Made by a program: the position numbers and the translations under genes. Below the pieces are notes generated by a model. The model was not told the origin of the DNA. It worked only from the letters and a program-made list of their open reading frames with translations, and ran no database searches. This document shows positions 1 through 11,649 of a stretch of DNA of 64,000 nt, one piece after another. Position 1 is the first letter of the stretch; every line of letters begins with the position of its first letter. Origin of the DNA: Corythucha ciliata (Eukaryota; Arthropoda; Insecta; Hemiptera; Tingidae); the NCBI GenBank assembly GCA_038030265.1, contig CM075943.1, positions 25,172,001 to 25,236,000 on the forward strand. The letters are read 5' to 3'.

Positions 1-1555
1 TTTGATGGGGCTATGAAAACAGGAGTACGGGTTACGGTAGCCAAGAAAGTGAGAATGATGGGCATGCTGCTCACTGTTCTTTCACTCATCGCTACCACTT
101 GACATTCGTTTTCGCTTGTCGTCCCAGCAAGGATTGTTAATCTGTAAAGCACGTTATGAAACGATTACGTGGGCATCCTCGAATCTAGTCGCAGCTAAAA
201 CCACTCGTTTCTTCATAATGACAGCACGCATGTACAAGTCATCCGTATCTTAGCCGCTACCGCTCAATCCACAGTCCCTCCAGGTGTCTGTCGCTCTCCA
301 AAGTGAACGTATCTTCGTCGAATCAATCTACTTTTTCCAAGAAAAAAATCAGAAGCCTTCACAGAAAATCAAGAACATGCAAGCAATTAAAACGCTATGC
401 GAACCATTCGCATTGGAGAACGCCTAGAAAGAATCCCTGATGTTTTGTTCATTATTTTTGCCCACATTAACGTCATTTTTACCTTTCCCCCCTCGTCCAT
501 CGAAATTCATGATCGGACTTCTTTTTTATAAACCTTGCACGTAATAAAATTTTTTTGTTGATTTCTTTAAATATTTTTGGTGTGAGTGAACAAATCGAAC
601 TATCGAAGTGAAGCAATACGTTCGAGAGTTCATCACTAAGTGGACAGACTATAACAACTTTTTCGTAGCATAGTTGCGTTTGGCGGTAAAGACGGAAGAA
701 ATAGTTTTTTCGATCGGGATGATAAACTGGTTTCGGGGGGAGGGGTTCAAGGATGCTCCGGGAGCCTTAAAAGAAAATCAATTCAAAAAACATTTTTTTT
801 CTTGCTCAAACTACGACAGTAGTAGCACTCACATCTTTATAGGTCCATTTATGGCCTAGTTCCAAGCCGCAGAGGCGAAAAAAACTGACGCAATATTATC
901 CTTGCGATTGAAGCAATCGTATCAAGGCTAAAACAAAAAAGCATGGAACGAAGAGAATGCGCCTTTCTAAATTTATTACGCGCCGGGGGTGCGTCGATGT
1001 TTAGGCAAATAAAAAAAAAAATGTAAACAATAGTCAGCTGCAATTAAAACACACAATTTGTGACGCTAACAACCTTGATAAGTTTCGGGATGCAAATATG
1101 CGGTTCTGTGGGCTAATTCTTGCGATAAATATTGGCCCTTAATCACCCATAATCGCTATAATCCCCAAGGGGACGATAATGCTATTTTTGGGGGGCAAAA
1201 CAGCGAGCTATGTCTCAGCGAGCCTCTACCGCCTATTATAGCTGCTGGCTTGCCCTTAAAACCGCACACTACCTTCTCAATTTTAGCCGTGATATTTCTT
1301 CCGGAATTAAAAATTATGGGTTTTCTCAATTTTAGCCAGGATATGTTGCCTCCAGAAACCACGAATCGACGTTTTTTTCTCAGTTTGGTGAGTGAGGGCC
1401 TTTTCTAAACTTAAGCTGCAGTTATAGCACTCAGCCACCCAAGAACAGCACAATAGCACGCTTTCTCAATTTTGGCCACGTAGAGACCTATGCTTATGAA
1501 AACTTCGGGAATCAAAGGCGTATTCAGTCGCGGGTGGTCCACCGGGTCGAGACTC
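1..1555. other. No gene recognised; degenerate repeat at the right
   Basis: I see no credible coding frame. From about 1260 to 1480 the phrase TTCTCAATTTTAGCC or a close variant recurs near 1273, 1321 and 1461 at uneven spacing, so this part is degenerate repetitive DNA. The rest is AT-rich and unassigned. Confidence 0.4.
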
Positions 1556-1559
1556 CCTC

Positions 1560-2447
1560 CAAAATTTCAGACTATTTTCTCATTTCCTGAATAATAATAA
1601 TTATAATACCTTTTCCACTACTGAGAACCTTGAATATAATTCTCCCTTTATACCTGCTGAACTTTCTCAAACCTTAACTAACCTTCAAAATAATAAATCT
1701 CCGGCTTTAAAAACCTCTATCCAACTAATAAATCAAAATTACTGGAACTCTACAACCACCTCTGGTCCCACGGCGCATACCCATCTACTTGGAAATGCTC
1801 GGTGGTAATCTCAGTATCAAAATCTGGCAAGAACACCCAGCGCGTATCGAATTACAGACCCATTTTTTTTGACAACCTGTATGGGAATGATCTACGAATC
1901 TCTCATATCCTTTCGTCCAAAATCATATCTACAAAAGCATACACTTTTCTATCCATTCCAGACTGGCTTCCGCTCAAATCACTCCGTTATGACAATCTGA
2001 TAAACCTCGAAAACATTATTAAAAATGCCTTCTTCCACCGTGAGCATACTCCTGCAATATTCTTCGACATTAAAAGTGCCTTTGAACGTGTCTGGAGGTA
2101 TGGGGCCGACAATTCCAGTCTCCTGCGACAGGTATTCCCGCGGCTATTATAGAGATGAAAGGCTTAAATAAGCTTCGCATCCCACATCTTTCTCGGAAGG
2201 AGAGCGAATACGTATAACGCGATTGTGTATTGGTCATTAGTGCCTGACTTACGCTTACCATCTTCTCCGACTCAGGCGATCTCTTTGCAACACCTGTGAC
2301 GTCCCGACCACTATGGATTTCACCCTTCTTCATTGCCCATTGCCACCTGTCATTTTGCACCAACTGTTTCCGAAGCCCTCAGCCCCGGAAACATACGAAA
2401 TGGTCCTCAACTTTTTGAGGACCACCGCATTATATCACCATATTTAA
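1560..2447 (+). pseudogene. Decayed LINE (I/Jockey-like) with reverse transcriptase and C-terminal zinc-knuckle remnants, internally deleted
   Basis: Broken reading frames carry non-LTR reverse-transcriptase landmarks in the right order. From 1647 a stretch reads as FIPAELSQTLTNLQNNKSPA. After a frameshift comes YPSTWKCSVVISVSKSGKN followed by SNYRP, then near 2060 FFDIKSAFERVW, the family's catalytic-block motif A. The palm YADD block is missing. Directly afterwards (2180-2447) another frame reads ITRLCIGH, then, after a stop codon, CNTCDVPTTMDFTLLHCP. This matches the C-terminal Cys/His knuckle of I- and R1-like elements, with the usual His replaced by Phe. Several frameshifts and stops and an internal deletion joining the RT to the C-terminus show it is dead. 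The family is secure; the exact clade is inferred. Confidence 0.8.
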
Positions 2448-5400
2448 ACCTTACTGAAATAAAACTCCAAAATAGAGCTTTTAGATTAGTGGTTTATTGC
2501 AAACTTAGCATCATATTATAGGTACATATTTTTTACACGAAAACATTTGTTTTTAAGGAAGTCCCGTATACACGTGCAATAAAATTGCGACACTTTAGGG
2601 TTCGGAAGTTAAAGGCCAAATTTTAGGCCAACTTTGCAAATAATCATTAAGCGATGCCACTTGGAACGAATGTTCTATATCCCTGTAGGATGATTTCAAG
2701 ACCAAGTCCCCACCAATGCCCACCTCCTACCACCCCCTCAAAAGTTAAAATTTGACATAACTCAGCAACCAGAGTAGATATTAAGATTCCGTTTGGGCCA
2801 AAATGTGCGTCTGACTCAGGTTGAACAACTATGTACTGGATCGGAAGACCCGGGGGTGCTTCGTTTGGGCTCCTCGAGAGCCAAACGACGCTGTACTACA
2901 CATATTATAAGGGAAGAACAGGATAAGTGTGACAAAAAATTGGGTGAAAATAGGCCTCATTTGTGATCGAAAAACCCCTATATGTCTTGGTCAGAAAATC
3001 AAATCCACACTACATATGATTTTTCTAACGTTTATTATGACTTAGGGGAGCTGGCACAAAATTTTGTTTTTCTTCCCTGTTTTTTGGAATTTGTTTTTGG
3101 TGTGCAAGTTAATAAAAAAATTAAAAAAATAAAAATACGTGAATCTTATATGTCTTACGTTTTTTAAACTAAATGCGAATAACTTGGTGTCAAGCGAACA
3201 TTTTCCAAGTTTTGACGATGGATTCGGAAAGAGCACACTTTTTCTCTCAGGATTAGCCGTTTTCGATAAGATTTTACTATTTTCTGTAGGCTTGAAGGCT
3301 ACTCAAAGTTTTGCACATCGAGGATTTCCCATTTTAAAAAAAGTCAATCCCCACTTTTCTACACTAAATCTGAGCGTAGCGACATCAATGAGGGTCGGAA
3401 GAACTTCTCCAATGTGTCCTTTTTAAATTGCTCATGAGTGCTTTTCAGTTAACCGTTGATTTTTCAGTAGAAATTGGTATTTATTTGAAAAAAGATTGGG
3501 TTTTCTAATGCATGCATAAAGCTGTAGCCGTAGGAGTCTACATTGTCTGTCTTCCCTAGTTGGAGTGCGTCGAAAACGAACAGGTTTCGGATTCACCATT
3601 GCAGAACACTTGAAAAAAACCCTAAAATCGAAATACCTCCCAGAGGCCCGCAGCAACTGGACGATTTAGCCAATGGCCAATATTTAGCCAGGGAATCAGA
3701 AAATCGCGATAAAAAAATTTAACCACCGTTTTGAAGGGGTTCTCTCATCTCTTTGTGCGATTCTGGCTTTTGTGGCCAATTTGGCACGTTTTCTCAGCAT
3801 GTGCGCACGATTTTCGTCCCGGCTGGGACGTCCGTAGGCCAGGCAGCTATTTGACGTCCAATCAAGAAAATCCAAAATTATAGAAACCTTTCAAACAAAT
3901 GATTAATTTGTCGGCCCTCAATTGTTGGAGAGCATGGGTCCTTCTTGGAGGAACGTTTTCTCCAAGAACGCATAGCATAGATCACTCACGAATTGTTTGA
4001 GCGAATTCATTTCAAAGAAGTACCGAAGATATTAAATTGCCCAAAACTCTAATTTTTTCTATCGTTGATCTTTGTTTTGTTGATTTGGCTGTTCTGAATA
4101 TCAAATTTAAATAACCAACTTCCCATCTAATTTTTTCTGACTTTAACAATAAATAAAGCGTTTTTTCAGCGTTAAAAGCCGCCTTTTTCAAAATTAATTA
4201 TTCGTTTTGTGTCTCTGTTTTAGGTGAGTTAAAACTTTCCAGCCTGGCGAATGAATTAGTGAGTATTTAAAGCCCGTACAAATCGTTAGATTTAATGGCT
4301 GGATTAATTGATTCCGATTAGTGCGTATCGATGGGTTGGGTGGGTGGGGGTTAATAATAGTGTAAAGACCATTAGGTGGTAATGGAATAAAAAGAAAATT
4401 ACAGGCTAGTATGCGACCGCGCTTAATAATTAAAGAGTAAAACGACGCTTACACGCGATGTTGTTTCATTAAATTTAAGATGCGTGGAAAGGAGGAAAGG
4501 AAAAAATAAGGTGTGGATGTTGAACAGGTAACATAATACTACCCAGAAAATCCAGAAAATCTGTCTCAAACGCTTCAAGGAACGCTAGAAAATTCATTTT
4601 ACTAGTACATGACCGTGATCGTTATCAAGGGATTCAGGCTATTGTAATTAAAATGCAGTTCAAATAGTTTAAAAAATCGTCGACATTGCCCCATTTTTGC
4701 CACATTATCTCAATAAGGAACTGAGATTACGCGTCCTCGTAAACTGCATAGGTTTACAGCGTGCATTTTCAGACACGTCATCGTCATGCAATTGTCATAA
4801 AAATTAATATATTTTTGAGTGATGAAAACGCCTCTTAAACAGTTACAATTAAAGCGAAACGATTAACGGTGTTAATTCTGTTGACAGCGTGGGGTGGTGT
4901 GGGGTAAGGGTTCAAGGAAAACAAGAGGAAACAAAAATGAACGTCTTATACACTTACTTCTCTATACTAAAAGCTTTTAAATGTCAATTATAAATCATTC
5001 AACTCGCCTTTATTTAAAAAAAAAAAAGTAACCCAAAAAGAGGGGGTAAATATATTACCGTAAATCTCCGGTCATTTTTCACCAAAATATAGGTCAAACC
5101 TATAAGGGAAGGAATGAAAAAATATCATCAATTATACCCGAGTCTTCCAATAGACCATAACTGACGATGAGACGGTGGAGGCGGAGAATAATTTCGCTGA
5201 AGCGTCGAAAATTTTCAAGCTCGTTTAACTTTATTAAGGGCTTAAACGGTCGTAAAAATAATAAAGTTTTTTACCCGAAGTTTCAACGTCACTCCTTCCA
5301 CTTTTAAACCTCGAAAAGGGAGGATTTTTTTTATGCATCATGATTTAAGGACTCCTTTGGGAAATTCGACACGTAAAAAAAGGATTCGGGCACCCTTCAG

Positions 5401-6640
5401 CATGGGTTGGGGAGTGTGGGGGAGGCTAAAAGAAAAGAGCTCCTTTTCTCGAAGGCGGAAAATTATTTGCGAATTTTATTTTCCCTCCTCGAGTCTCTGG
5501 AAACGTCATATTTACCAATAATGCCGGCGCCGTACTGCCTTAATTTCGCTTTCTGTTCCATTTCGTTCATCACGTCGGATTCACCATGAGTAAAATTTTA
5601 AAAATAAAAAAATAACACTCAAAAAGAACCCCTCCCCTCCATTCGCGTTCTAACGATAGTACCGCGACCGGACAACCACAAGAACGCTTCACTTTCGCGC
5701 CCGGTAGTGAATGATACACAGCGATGGGGAATTTTTCAGTACGAAAAAAAAACGGTACGCGACCTCCGTGTACGAGGACTACGACTCCCCAGAGATAAAA
5801 GTGAAAAAGTGGGGGAAAATTCTCGTTGATCAGGATTTTTTAACTCCTCCTCCCCCTGACCCACCGCCGCCCCGGCACCATCATCGTCCATAACCGCAAA
5901 TGAATGACCGAACGGGGATTTTATTTTAATCATTTTCCATTCCCATCGGATTCTAAATTGTGTCTCGCGTGTAAGAGAGGTCGATAAACTCATCATTTCC
6001 CTTTCAAACTCTTGAGCGAGTTATAATAAAAATTCAAAGTAAACTGTTTGACGACATAATAAAATGAATTAAGAGATTAATTTTAATGAAAAAAATACGT
6101 TGTTTACCCATGAAAATTATCAGCAAATTACCCTTGTCCCGATCTGAGTGAAAAACTGCGTCTCAAGAAGATTATTTTGAAACGAGGAAGCTCAAATTTA
6201 CATTGCATAAGCGTCAAATGTAATGAAATTTGTTGAAAATACATATATAAACTCTCTGCACCTAATTTTGGGGGATTTTAATTATCGACCGAAGCGTGTT
6301 TGTTTTTAATTGCTTATCGATGGTGCGGTGGGTGTTAAGGGAGGGGACCTGACGAGGAACACTTTGAGAATAATTAATGAAAACTTGACGTAGAGATGAA
6401 ATAAGGAAGGGAGGTGCGTGACTCGGAACTGATATAAATCAATTAAACGAGTTTCCTCCACACGCAGATTTGTAGAGGTGGGATGGTGGTGGCGGTAGGG
6501 TCGACATTTCAATGAAAACGGGGAGCAATTTAGTTCGGCTAGTACACTTGGTCTGGTTACTTGCTCCGCCCCCTCTCAGCAGCCCCTCACAGCTGACGGG
6601 GGGGGGGGATTTTTGCCACAGATACACCGAACAACGCAGA
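2448..6640. other. No gene recognised, about 4.2 kb
   Basis: AT-rich DNA with scattered homopolymers. No open frame here has recognisable domains. The 95-codon frame at 3139-3426 lies in DNA with no coding signature I can name. I see nothing else that can be assigned. Confidence 0.4.
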
Positions 6641-6649
6641 AGTTCGAAC

Positions 6650-7366
6650 TCCTAGGGTTTGGCTCTTTATAACCCGAATTTTAAAGATTTGTCTCCCTCG
6701 AGGAACAGATTTCGTGGTTCTTACACTTGTAAAAGCCAATTTCAATCCTTTGGTTCTTTGAAAAACTAAAGTTCGTGGTCTTGGTCTTTAAATACTCGAT
6801 TTCACCAGTTTTTCACTTCTAAAATTCATTTTTGGGAGTTTGGCCATCGAAAATCTGATTTCACGCGATCGGGATAGTTCATATACTCCTTCATGGATTT
6901 GGCGCTATTAAAAAGTAAATTTCGCAGATCAGTTCCTTTCAAAAGAGCAATTTCACACGTTGGGATCCTTTTCGAAAAGCCAATTTCGCTGCTCCAGCCC
7001 ACTCATATAATTTTGCAGGTTTGGCTCCCTCGAAATACGATTTCGAAGGTTTGGCTTTTCGTGTGTTTGGAACACTTTACTTACCAACACCCGGACCTCA
7101 CAGAATTTTGAATTCCACGGGTTTGGCCATTTAAACCCCCAAATTTTGTGGGTCTGCCTCCTTCAAAAGACCGTTTTGCGGCTCTGGCTTCTTCAAAGAA
7201 CAGGTTTCTCGACTCGGGATCCTTCTAAAAATAAATTTTAAGCGTTTGGCTTCTTGATGAACCAAATTTTGTGAGTTTGGTCCTTAAAACGCGATGTTAC
7301 GGGTTTCGCAACTTCGTTCAAGGAAATTTCACGGATTTGTCCATTAAAAACCATTGTCATGTGATC
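6650..7366 (-). repeat. Degenerate ~31-bp tandem array, block 1 (minus orientation)
   Basis: Successive units of about 30-33 bp alternate a TTTGGCYCCTT-like segment with an ATTTCGCGG-like segment, for example near 6700, 6895, 6960, 7020 and 7140. On the opposite strand this is the same unit found elsewhere as GCCAAACCCGCGAAATTTGG plus an 11-nt T-rich spacer. No two neighbouring units are identical, so the array is old. It appears continuous with the block starting at 11650, separated by the inserted 7362-11646 segment. Confidence 0.7.
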
Positions 7367-7744
7367 AGTCATTAAGGTAAATAGAATAAAGAGGTATGCT
7401 CTTAATTTTCAACCAATTATTATTGTTTGTGCCATGACGTCATGGGATGACACATTTTTAACAAATTAACAGGTGGGACTTTTTTCAATAAAACAAAATT
7501 ATTTACATTTCTGGGGCCACTTTTGAAATCGGGTGAACTACGCATTATAGCCTGCAGGACAATGTTCCTGTGAAAGAAGTGATTGCAGGGTCCCTAAGTG
7601 TAATGGTTGGAGCAAAGAAAACTGCTGCAGGTGCAGGGTATCATCTCACTTGTGGAACTTTTAGAAATTCTTTCAAGATAGAGCTAAGTTCAGCAATTTT
7701 CTCGTTAAACAATGAGTTTTCGTGACGACTCATCAAAGTAGAGA

Positions 7745-7871
7745 CCGCGCCCCGAAACACTTGGCTTCGTATTAAGGGTTCTCGGCGGTGTTTGTACAAC
7801 AAACCGCACATCGACCAATATGCTCGTAAGGTGAGGGTGTGAATCGCCTAACTCCATCCTGGGTATGCGGC
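7745..7871 (+). repeat. SINE-body fragment
   Basis: This segment aligns with the internal part of the SINE at 8931-9199. Shared blocks are TTGGCTTCGT, CGGCGGTGT, AACAAACCGC, GGGTGTGAA and CTGGGTATG in the same order. It lacks both tRNA-like ends and is abutted on the right by the 134-bp MITE. Confidence 0.6.
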
Positions 7872-8005
7872 CAGGGGCCTTAGTACGAACGGTCGGGGAA
7901 AAAGCAGCATGCCGGACCCAAGGACGCCGAATAAGAAATAACATTATCCTGCCATAGCAATCACGTCTAGCGGCATTTTCCCACGAGTTCATACAAATGC
8001 CCCAG
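7872..8005. mobile_element. 134-bp MITE, copy 1
   Basis: It is the same length as the copy at 46111-46244 and shares its interior, including GGACGCCGAATAAGAAATAA and CATTATCC. The ends are an imperfect inverted pair (CAGGGGCCTTAGTACGAAC at the left, ATACAAATGCCCCAG at the right). No coding capacity, so it is non-autonomous. Confidence 0.75.
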
Positions 8006-8689
8006 ATGAGGCAAACAAATTCCTCGATATCGACAGCGATTGAATACGGCTAGGTTCCAGGGCGGGATTCTGGTCGAAGGACACCATTAATACTAAATTA
8101 CTTCTACTTTTATACATGACAGGGAACACTTTTAAACTTCAGCTTTATTGTCCAGCCTATCTAAGAAATGCTCGTGAGCGTGATTGTCGCGGGCAGCAGG
8201 GAAGCCCTTCCTTGCTCCCCCATGAAGCTTACTGGTCGTTTCTCACTGAAACACATAATAAACTCGCCCGTCACTGCGCCGAGTGCTGTCTGTACTGAAT
8301 ACATTGGGCTTCACGCAGTGGCGGACTGGCCCGGGAGAGATGGGTGACCAAACCCCCCCCCCGCGCCCCATGGGCGTGGCGCCCCTCTCACAATCAGACC
8401 TTCGTCATATACCTATTTTCATAAATAATGGTTAATGAATTTACAAATGAATATCTGTTTTTGGACTTGACAAAGTCGAGTTTCAGAAAAGGGGCTCTGT
8501 TCCCTTCGTGGTTATATCGTATCACGAAGAGGCATAGAGTTTAGGTTTCAGTTGGAGGGGGACGAGGAGGGGCGATGACCTGAAACAAATTCGTTGGGCT
8601 TATAAGTAAGATGAGGGCGGCTGTCAAAGATCTCGTTGCATATATGAATAAAATGATATTGATATGATGAATTCACCTTTAAAGGACCA

Positions 8690-8917
8690 ACAACTCGAAC
8701 TTTGGCTGATTTTCATGGCAGAAATAACCGCGACCGGGCTAACTGGAAATTTAGCCCCAATAACTTGATTGGTTTTGCTAGACGTAAATCGAGTATTTCA
8801 GGCCAGAAATCGCAATGTCGCAACTGACGCTTTTAAATTGGTATCTGGCACTGCCGCTAGACCAGCACTCTCTTATACCGGAAATGGTCAAATCATGCAA
8901 ACTTAGCCCCTCAAACT
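8690..8917. repeat. Degenerate short-period repeat around the SINE
   Basis: Phrases such as AATTTAGCCCC, CTTAGCCCC and AAATCG recur at loose intervals here and again at 9230-9380 on the other side of the SINE. It resembles the AATTTTAGCC repeat near 1.3 kb more than the ~31-bp family. The two halves look like one tract split by the SINE. Confidence 0.4.
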
Positions 8918-8930
8918 AATTATGTATTTG

Positions 8931-9199
8931 GCGCGCCTCGATGGTGTAATGGATACAATGCTCGCTTCGCAACTCAGCGGGCCATTGCCCATTACACTAT
9001 AAGGCTGCGGCGAGCTGTGACACGGCACACTCGGCTTCGTCTGGGCGTTCCCGGCGGTGTGCGTTCATCAACAAACCGCGCACTGACGGAAACGCCCGCG
9101 TAGTACGGGTGTGAAGTGCACAGTTAGATCTGGGTATGGCGTAGAAGCCCAATGGAGGCTTAGGCGCCTGCCGGGTTCAAAGCCCGGCGCCCCGAAAAA
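8931..9199 (+). mobile_element. tRNA-derived SINE with 13-bp target-site duplication
   Basis: The perfect direct repeat AATTATGTATTTG flanks it (8918-8930 and 9200-9212). The 5' end has an RNA polymerase III A-box-like TGGTGTAATGG. The 3' end has a B-box-like GGTTCAAAGCC in a CCGGG/CCCGG stem, followed by GCGCC, which can pair with GGCGC at the 5' end. A run of seven A closes the element, as expected for LINE-mobilised SINEs. The two tRNA-like halves are separated by about 190 nt of body, also present at 7745-7871. This wide A-to-B spacing is unusual. An alternative is a tRNA pseudogene split by an insertion before retroposition. Confidence 0.75.
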
Positions 9200-9229
9200 A
9201 ATTATGTATTTGACTTAAACCACTTGACC

Positions 9230-9575
9230 CGTGACCTGCCAATTCATTGTTACAAAATCCGTTATTTGGTTAAAAACTGGTAAATACGCCGCTTAGTCTG
9301 ACCATTTGGCCCAAAAACCGTTCAATTACGCCCAAAAATGTGTCAATTTAGCCAAAGTACCTGACTTCTGACTCGAAAACGAGTAGGAATTAAGCCAAAA
9401 GAATGACTATTCGTATACCTTTAAGAAAAGTCCGGTTTCCCCCAGAATCTCCCAAATGCCGGAACCGTTAATTCCTCCAACCAAGATAGTACCTCACCTT
9501 TTTTTTTTTTTTTTATAGCAGAAAAAGAGAAGTACCTGGATAAAAATGACACCCTCTATTCTTATCTGCCAGTAG
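9230..9575. repeat. Degenerate repeat and poly-T before the MULE
   Basis: Continuation of the AATTTAGCC-type degenerate tract to about 9380, then unassigned sequence with a T run at 9499-9515. No gene seen. Confidence 0.4.
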
Positions 9576-9584
9576 CCCTAGATC

Positions 9585-10949
9585 GGGCAGCAGTCTATTC
9601 CACAGGTAGTGACTAATGACCTACGTATTCCACCGATGCCCCCGGCGCGTGTTTACTTAGGCGATGTTTATTCCACCGGTCCATTGTTCGTTGGCGATCC
9701 TCTTTAGTTCTTAGTTGAACCTTTAGTTCTTAGTTGTAATCGATAGCGACAATGTCGAACGTAACAAATCTAACTAGTGAACGGGGCAAACCAATGGTAG
9801 TGTTCGAAAGTTACAAGTTTTACCGTCAGTACGAGTTGGCAACGGGGGAAATCAAGTGGCGGTGCATCGATAAAAAATGTTCGTGTTTTTTGAAAACCCT
9901 CGGTCGAAATAATGAAGTGATTACATCAAAAAGTGTTGACCACCGCCATCAGTGTTACACAGAAGAGGACATAGTTCGGCAAAGTTTGAGTGTGGGAGCG
10001 AAAAGAAAGGCTACCGAGGATTTATGTGAACTTCCGAGTAAAGTCATCAAAACCGTATTGGCTGAAGTTGACCCGAACAGTTGTTTACTGAAATGTAATG
10101 ACATCAATCGTGCTAAGCGAAATTTGTATATTGCTCGCAGAAAAACATTGCCTCCATTGCCACTGAACGCATCGGAAACTTATGAGTTATTGTCCCGAAA
10201 ATCGTTTAAGACAAATAGGGATGAAGAATTTGTGATTCACAAGGGTTCGGGAGTAATAATTTTTTCATGTAAATCAAACCTTGAGGGCCTGACTCAATCA
10301 CGGTCTATTTACATGGACGGAACTTTCAAGTACTCCCTAGCACACTTCTACCAACTGTTCACAATTTTTGGATATTTCTCTGGTCAGTACATACCACTTG
10401 TTTACTGCGTTTTGGAAGATAAAAAAATGACTGCTTATACCGACTGCTTCAAAATTTTGATCTCGAAATGCATTGAAATGGGGTTTGTTTTAGTGCCAAC
10501 GAGAATAGTGATTGATTTTGAGATGTCTATCCACAGTGCATGTAAAGCTGTATGGCCACATACCGACATAACAGGTTGCCGTTTTCACCTTACTCAGGCG
10601 TGGATTAAAAAAATTAGGCAACTGCATCTCATTAAGGAGTACCAGAGTAAAACCGAGATTGGCTGTTGGTTGGGACGCTGTTTTGGGATGCTATTTTTGA
10701 ACCCAGACGAAGTAGAAGACTTTTTCGTCGACGTCTTGATGGCGGATTTACCTACTGATGACAGCGCCTCCCTTTGACGACACTTCTCATTTTTAGTAGA
10801 AAATATATATTATTTATATTGCATCGGTGGAATAAACAAGCCGTTTTCTTTCTACCTGTACATGCCCCGGTGGAATTGACATCATGAAATAATCGGTGGA
10901 ATCGTAGCATCGGTGGAATTGTCCTCCCCCGGTGGAATTGACAACCACC
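9585..10949 (+). mobile_element. MULE (Mutator-like) element with perfect 9-bp target duplication
   Basis: The 9-mer CCCTAGATC occurs on both sides (9576-9584 and 10950-10958). A 9-bp duplication is the hallmark of Mutator-like transposition. The left end GGGCAGCAGTCTATTCCAC matches the inverted right end, GGTGGTTGTCAATTCCAC. Both subterminal regions carry copies of a GGTGGAAT motif, pointing inward or outward: three at the left (near 9597, 9630, 9670) and five at the right (near 10824, 10868, 10893, 10911, 10930). They are likely transposase-binding sites. A 19-bp direct duplication (CTTTAGTTCTTAGTTG core) sits at 9702-9740 just upstream of the transposase frame. Total length is only 1365 bp. 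Confidence 0.85.
9752..10777 (+). CDS. MULE transposase with N-terminal FLYWCH zinc finger, C-terminally short
   Basis: The 341-residue frame has no internal stop. Residues 17-66 form a FLYWCH-type finger (F18, Y21, FY at 23-24, WRC at 36-38, Cys43, Cys45, H64/H66), which binds DNA in this transposase class. Residues 185-285 match the MULE DDE core: MDGTF with the first Asp at 189, IDFEMS with the second Asp at 255, and GCRFHLTQ with the C/H pair at 276/279. The third acidic residue, normally about 100 residues later, is absent because the frame stops at 341. Only about 170 nt remain before the element's end. The protein therefore looks like a recently truncated or internally deleted copy, probably inactive as a catalyst but perhaps still DNA-binding. 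The start is an ATG in CGACAATGTCG, 12 nt after the duplicated TTAGTT motif. Confidence 0.85.
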   Translation: MSNVTNLTSERGKPMVVFESYKFYRQYELATGEIKWRCIDKKCSCFLKTLGRNNEVITSKSVDHRHQCYTEEDIVRQSLSVGAKRKATEDLCELPSKVIKTVLAEVDPNSCLLKCNDINRAKRNLYIARRKTLPPLPLNASETYELLSRKSFKTNRDEEFVIHKGSGVIIFSCKSNLEGLTQSRSIYMDGTFKYSLAHFYQLFTIFGYFSGQYIPLVYCVLEDKKMTAYTDCFKILISKCIEMGFVLVPTRIVIDFEMSIHSACKAVWPHTDITGCRFHLTQAWIKKIRQLHLIKEYQSKTEIGCWLGRCFGMLFLNPDEVEDFFVDVLMADLPTDDSASL

Positions 10950-10959
10950 CCCTAGATCC

Positions 10960-11560
10960 TGTTCCTGTTATTCGATGTGAAAAACAAAATTTTTTTATTC
11001 CTGATGAATGAAGAGTATTATCACCTTTCACTACCCAAATTTTGTAATACTAGTAGCCGTGGAACACCCTTTGATTCATGAATTTATCGAGAATGCTTTG
11101 AAAATAGGGTCTGGGGGGGGGGCAATATAATTTTCTCCGGTTTGGTGGGTGCGATGGCCCGCATCAGTCAAACTCAACGCCACTGCGTTTTTCAGTCACA
11201 AACCGGAGCTTACGCAAGGTTCCAGAATAATTCCATTTGCGAATACAAGTTATAATTCAGCAAAAAAAAGTTTAAATTACCGGCGCCCCCTTAACCAAGG
11301 CACCCCCTCTGCGCCTCGATACCCCAGTCCGCCTCTGGCTTCACGTGGTACGTGCTACGTGCCAATTAACTGGGCCTTAACACGGCACATAAGCCATAAG
11401 GACTAAGGAACAACTCCGCCAAATTATACCGCTTTTAAAAAAAAAATCCAGGCACTTATTTTGGCTTTTCATTCATTTTTTGCTTGATCTACAAAGAAAT
11501 TCCAAGAGAGAAACCATGGGAGGGGAAGCTTCATATGTGAAGTTCGGTCCCTCATTATTT
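10960..11560. other. No gene recognised right of the MULE
   Basis: Unassigned DNA inside the 7362-11646 block. The 85-codon frame at 11149-11406 shows no family features. Nothing else supported. Confidence 0.4.
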
Positions 11561-11649
11561 TCTTTACTCCCGTGACGTCAATTTTGACAAAACTTTCCTT
11601 AGTTACGAGCATACCTCTGTAAGTCTATTTACCTTGATCGGTCATCGGT

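Larger units (their letters stand above)
7362..11646. mobile_element. 4.3-kb block bounded by ~80-bp imperfect inverted repeats
   Basis: The left end (7362-7445) and the inverted right end (11564-11646) share AAGGTAAATAGA, then AGAGGTATGCTC, then TGACGTCA followed by GGG, at nearly the same spacing. The same ~31-bp array in the same orientation lies directly outside both ends, which suggests the block inserted into the array. No transposase clearly belonging to the outer repeats is visible. The interior holds a MITE, a SINE and a MULE, so the outer element is older than, or was filled by, those insertions. Confidence 0.55.

Noticed and set aside
8931..9199. Functional tRNA gene
   Set aside because: The halves are about 190 nt apart with no tRNA-type intron boundaries, and the unit has retroposon duplications and an A tail.
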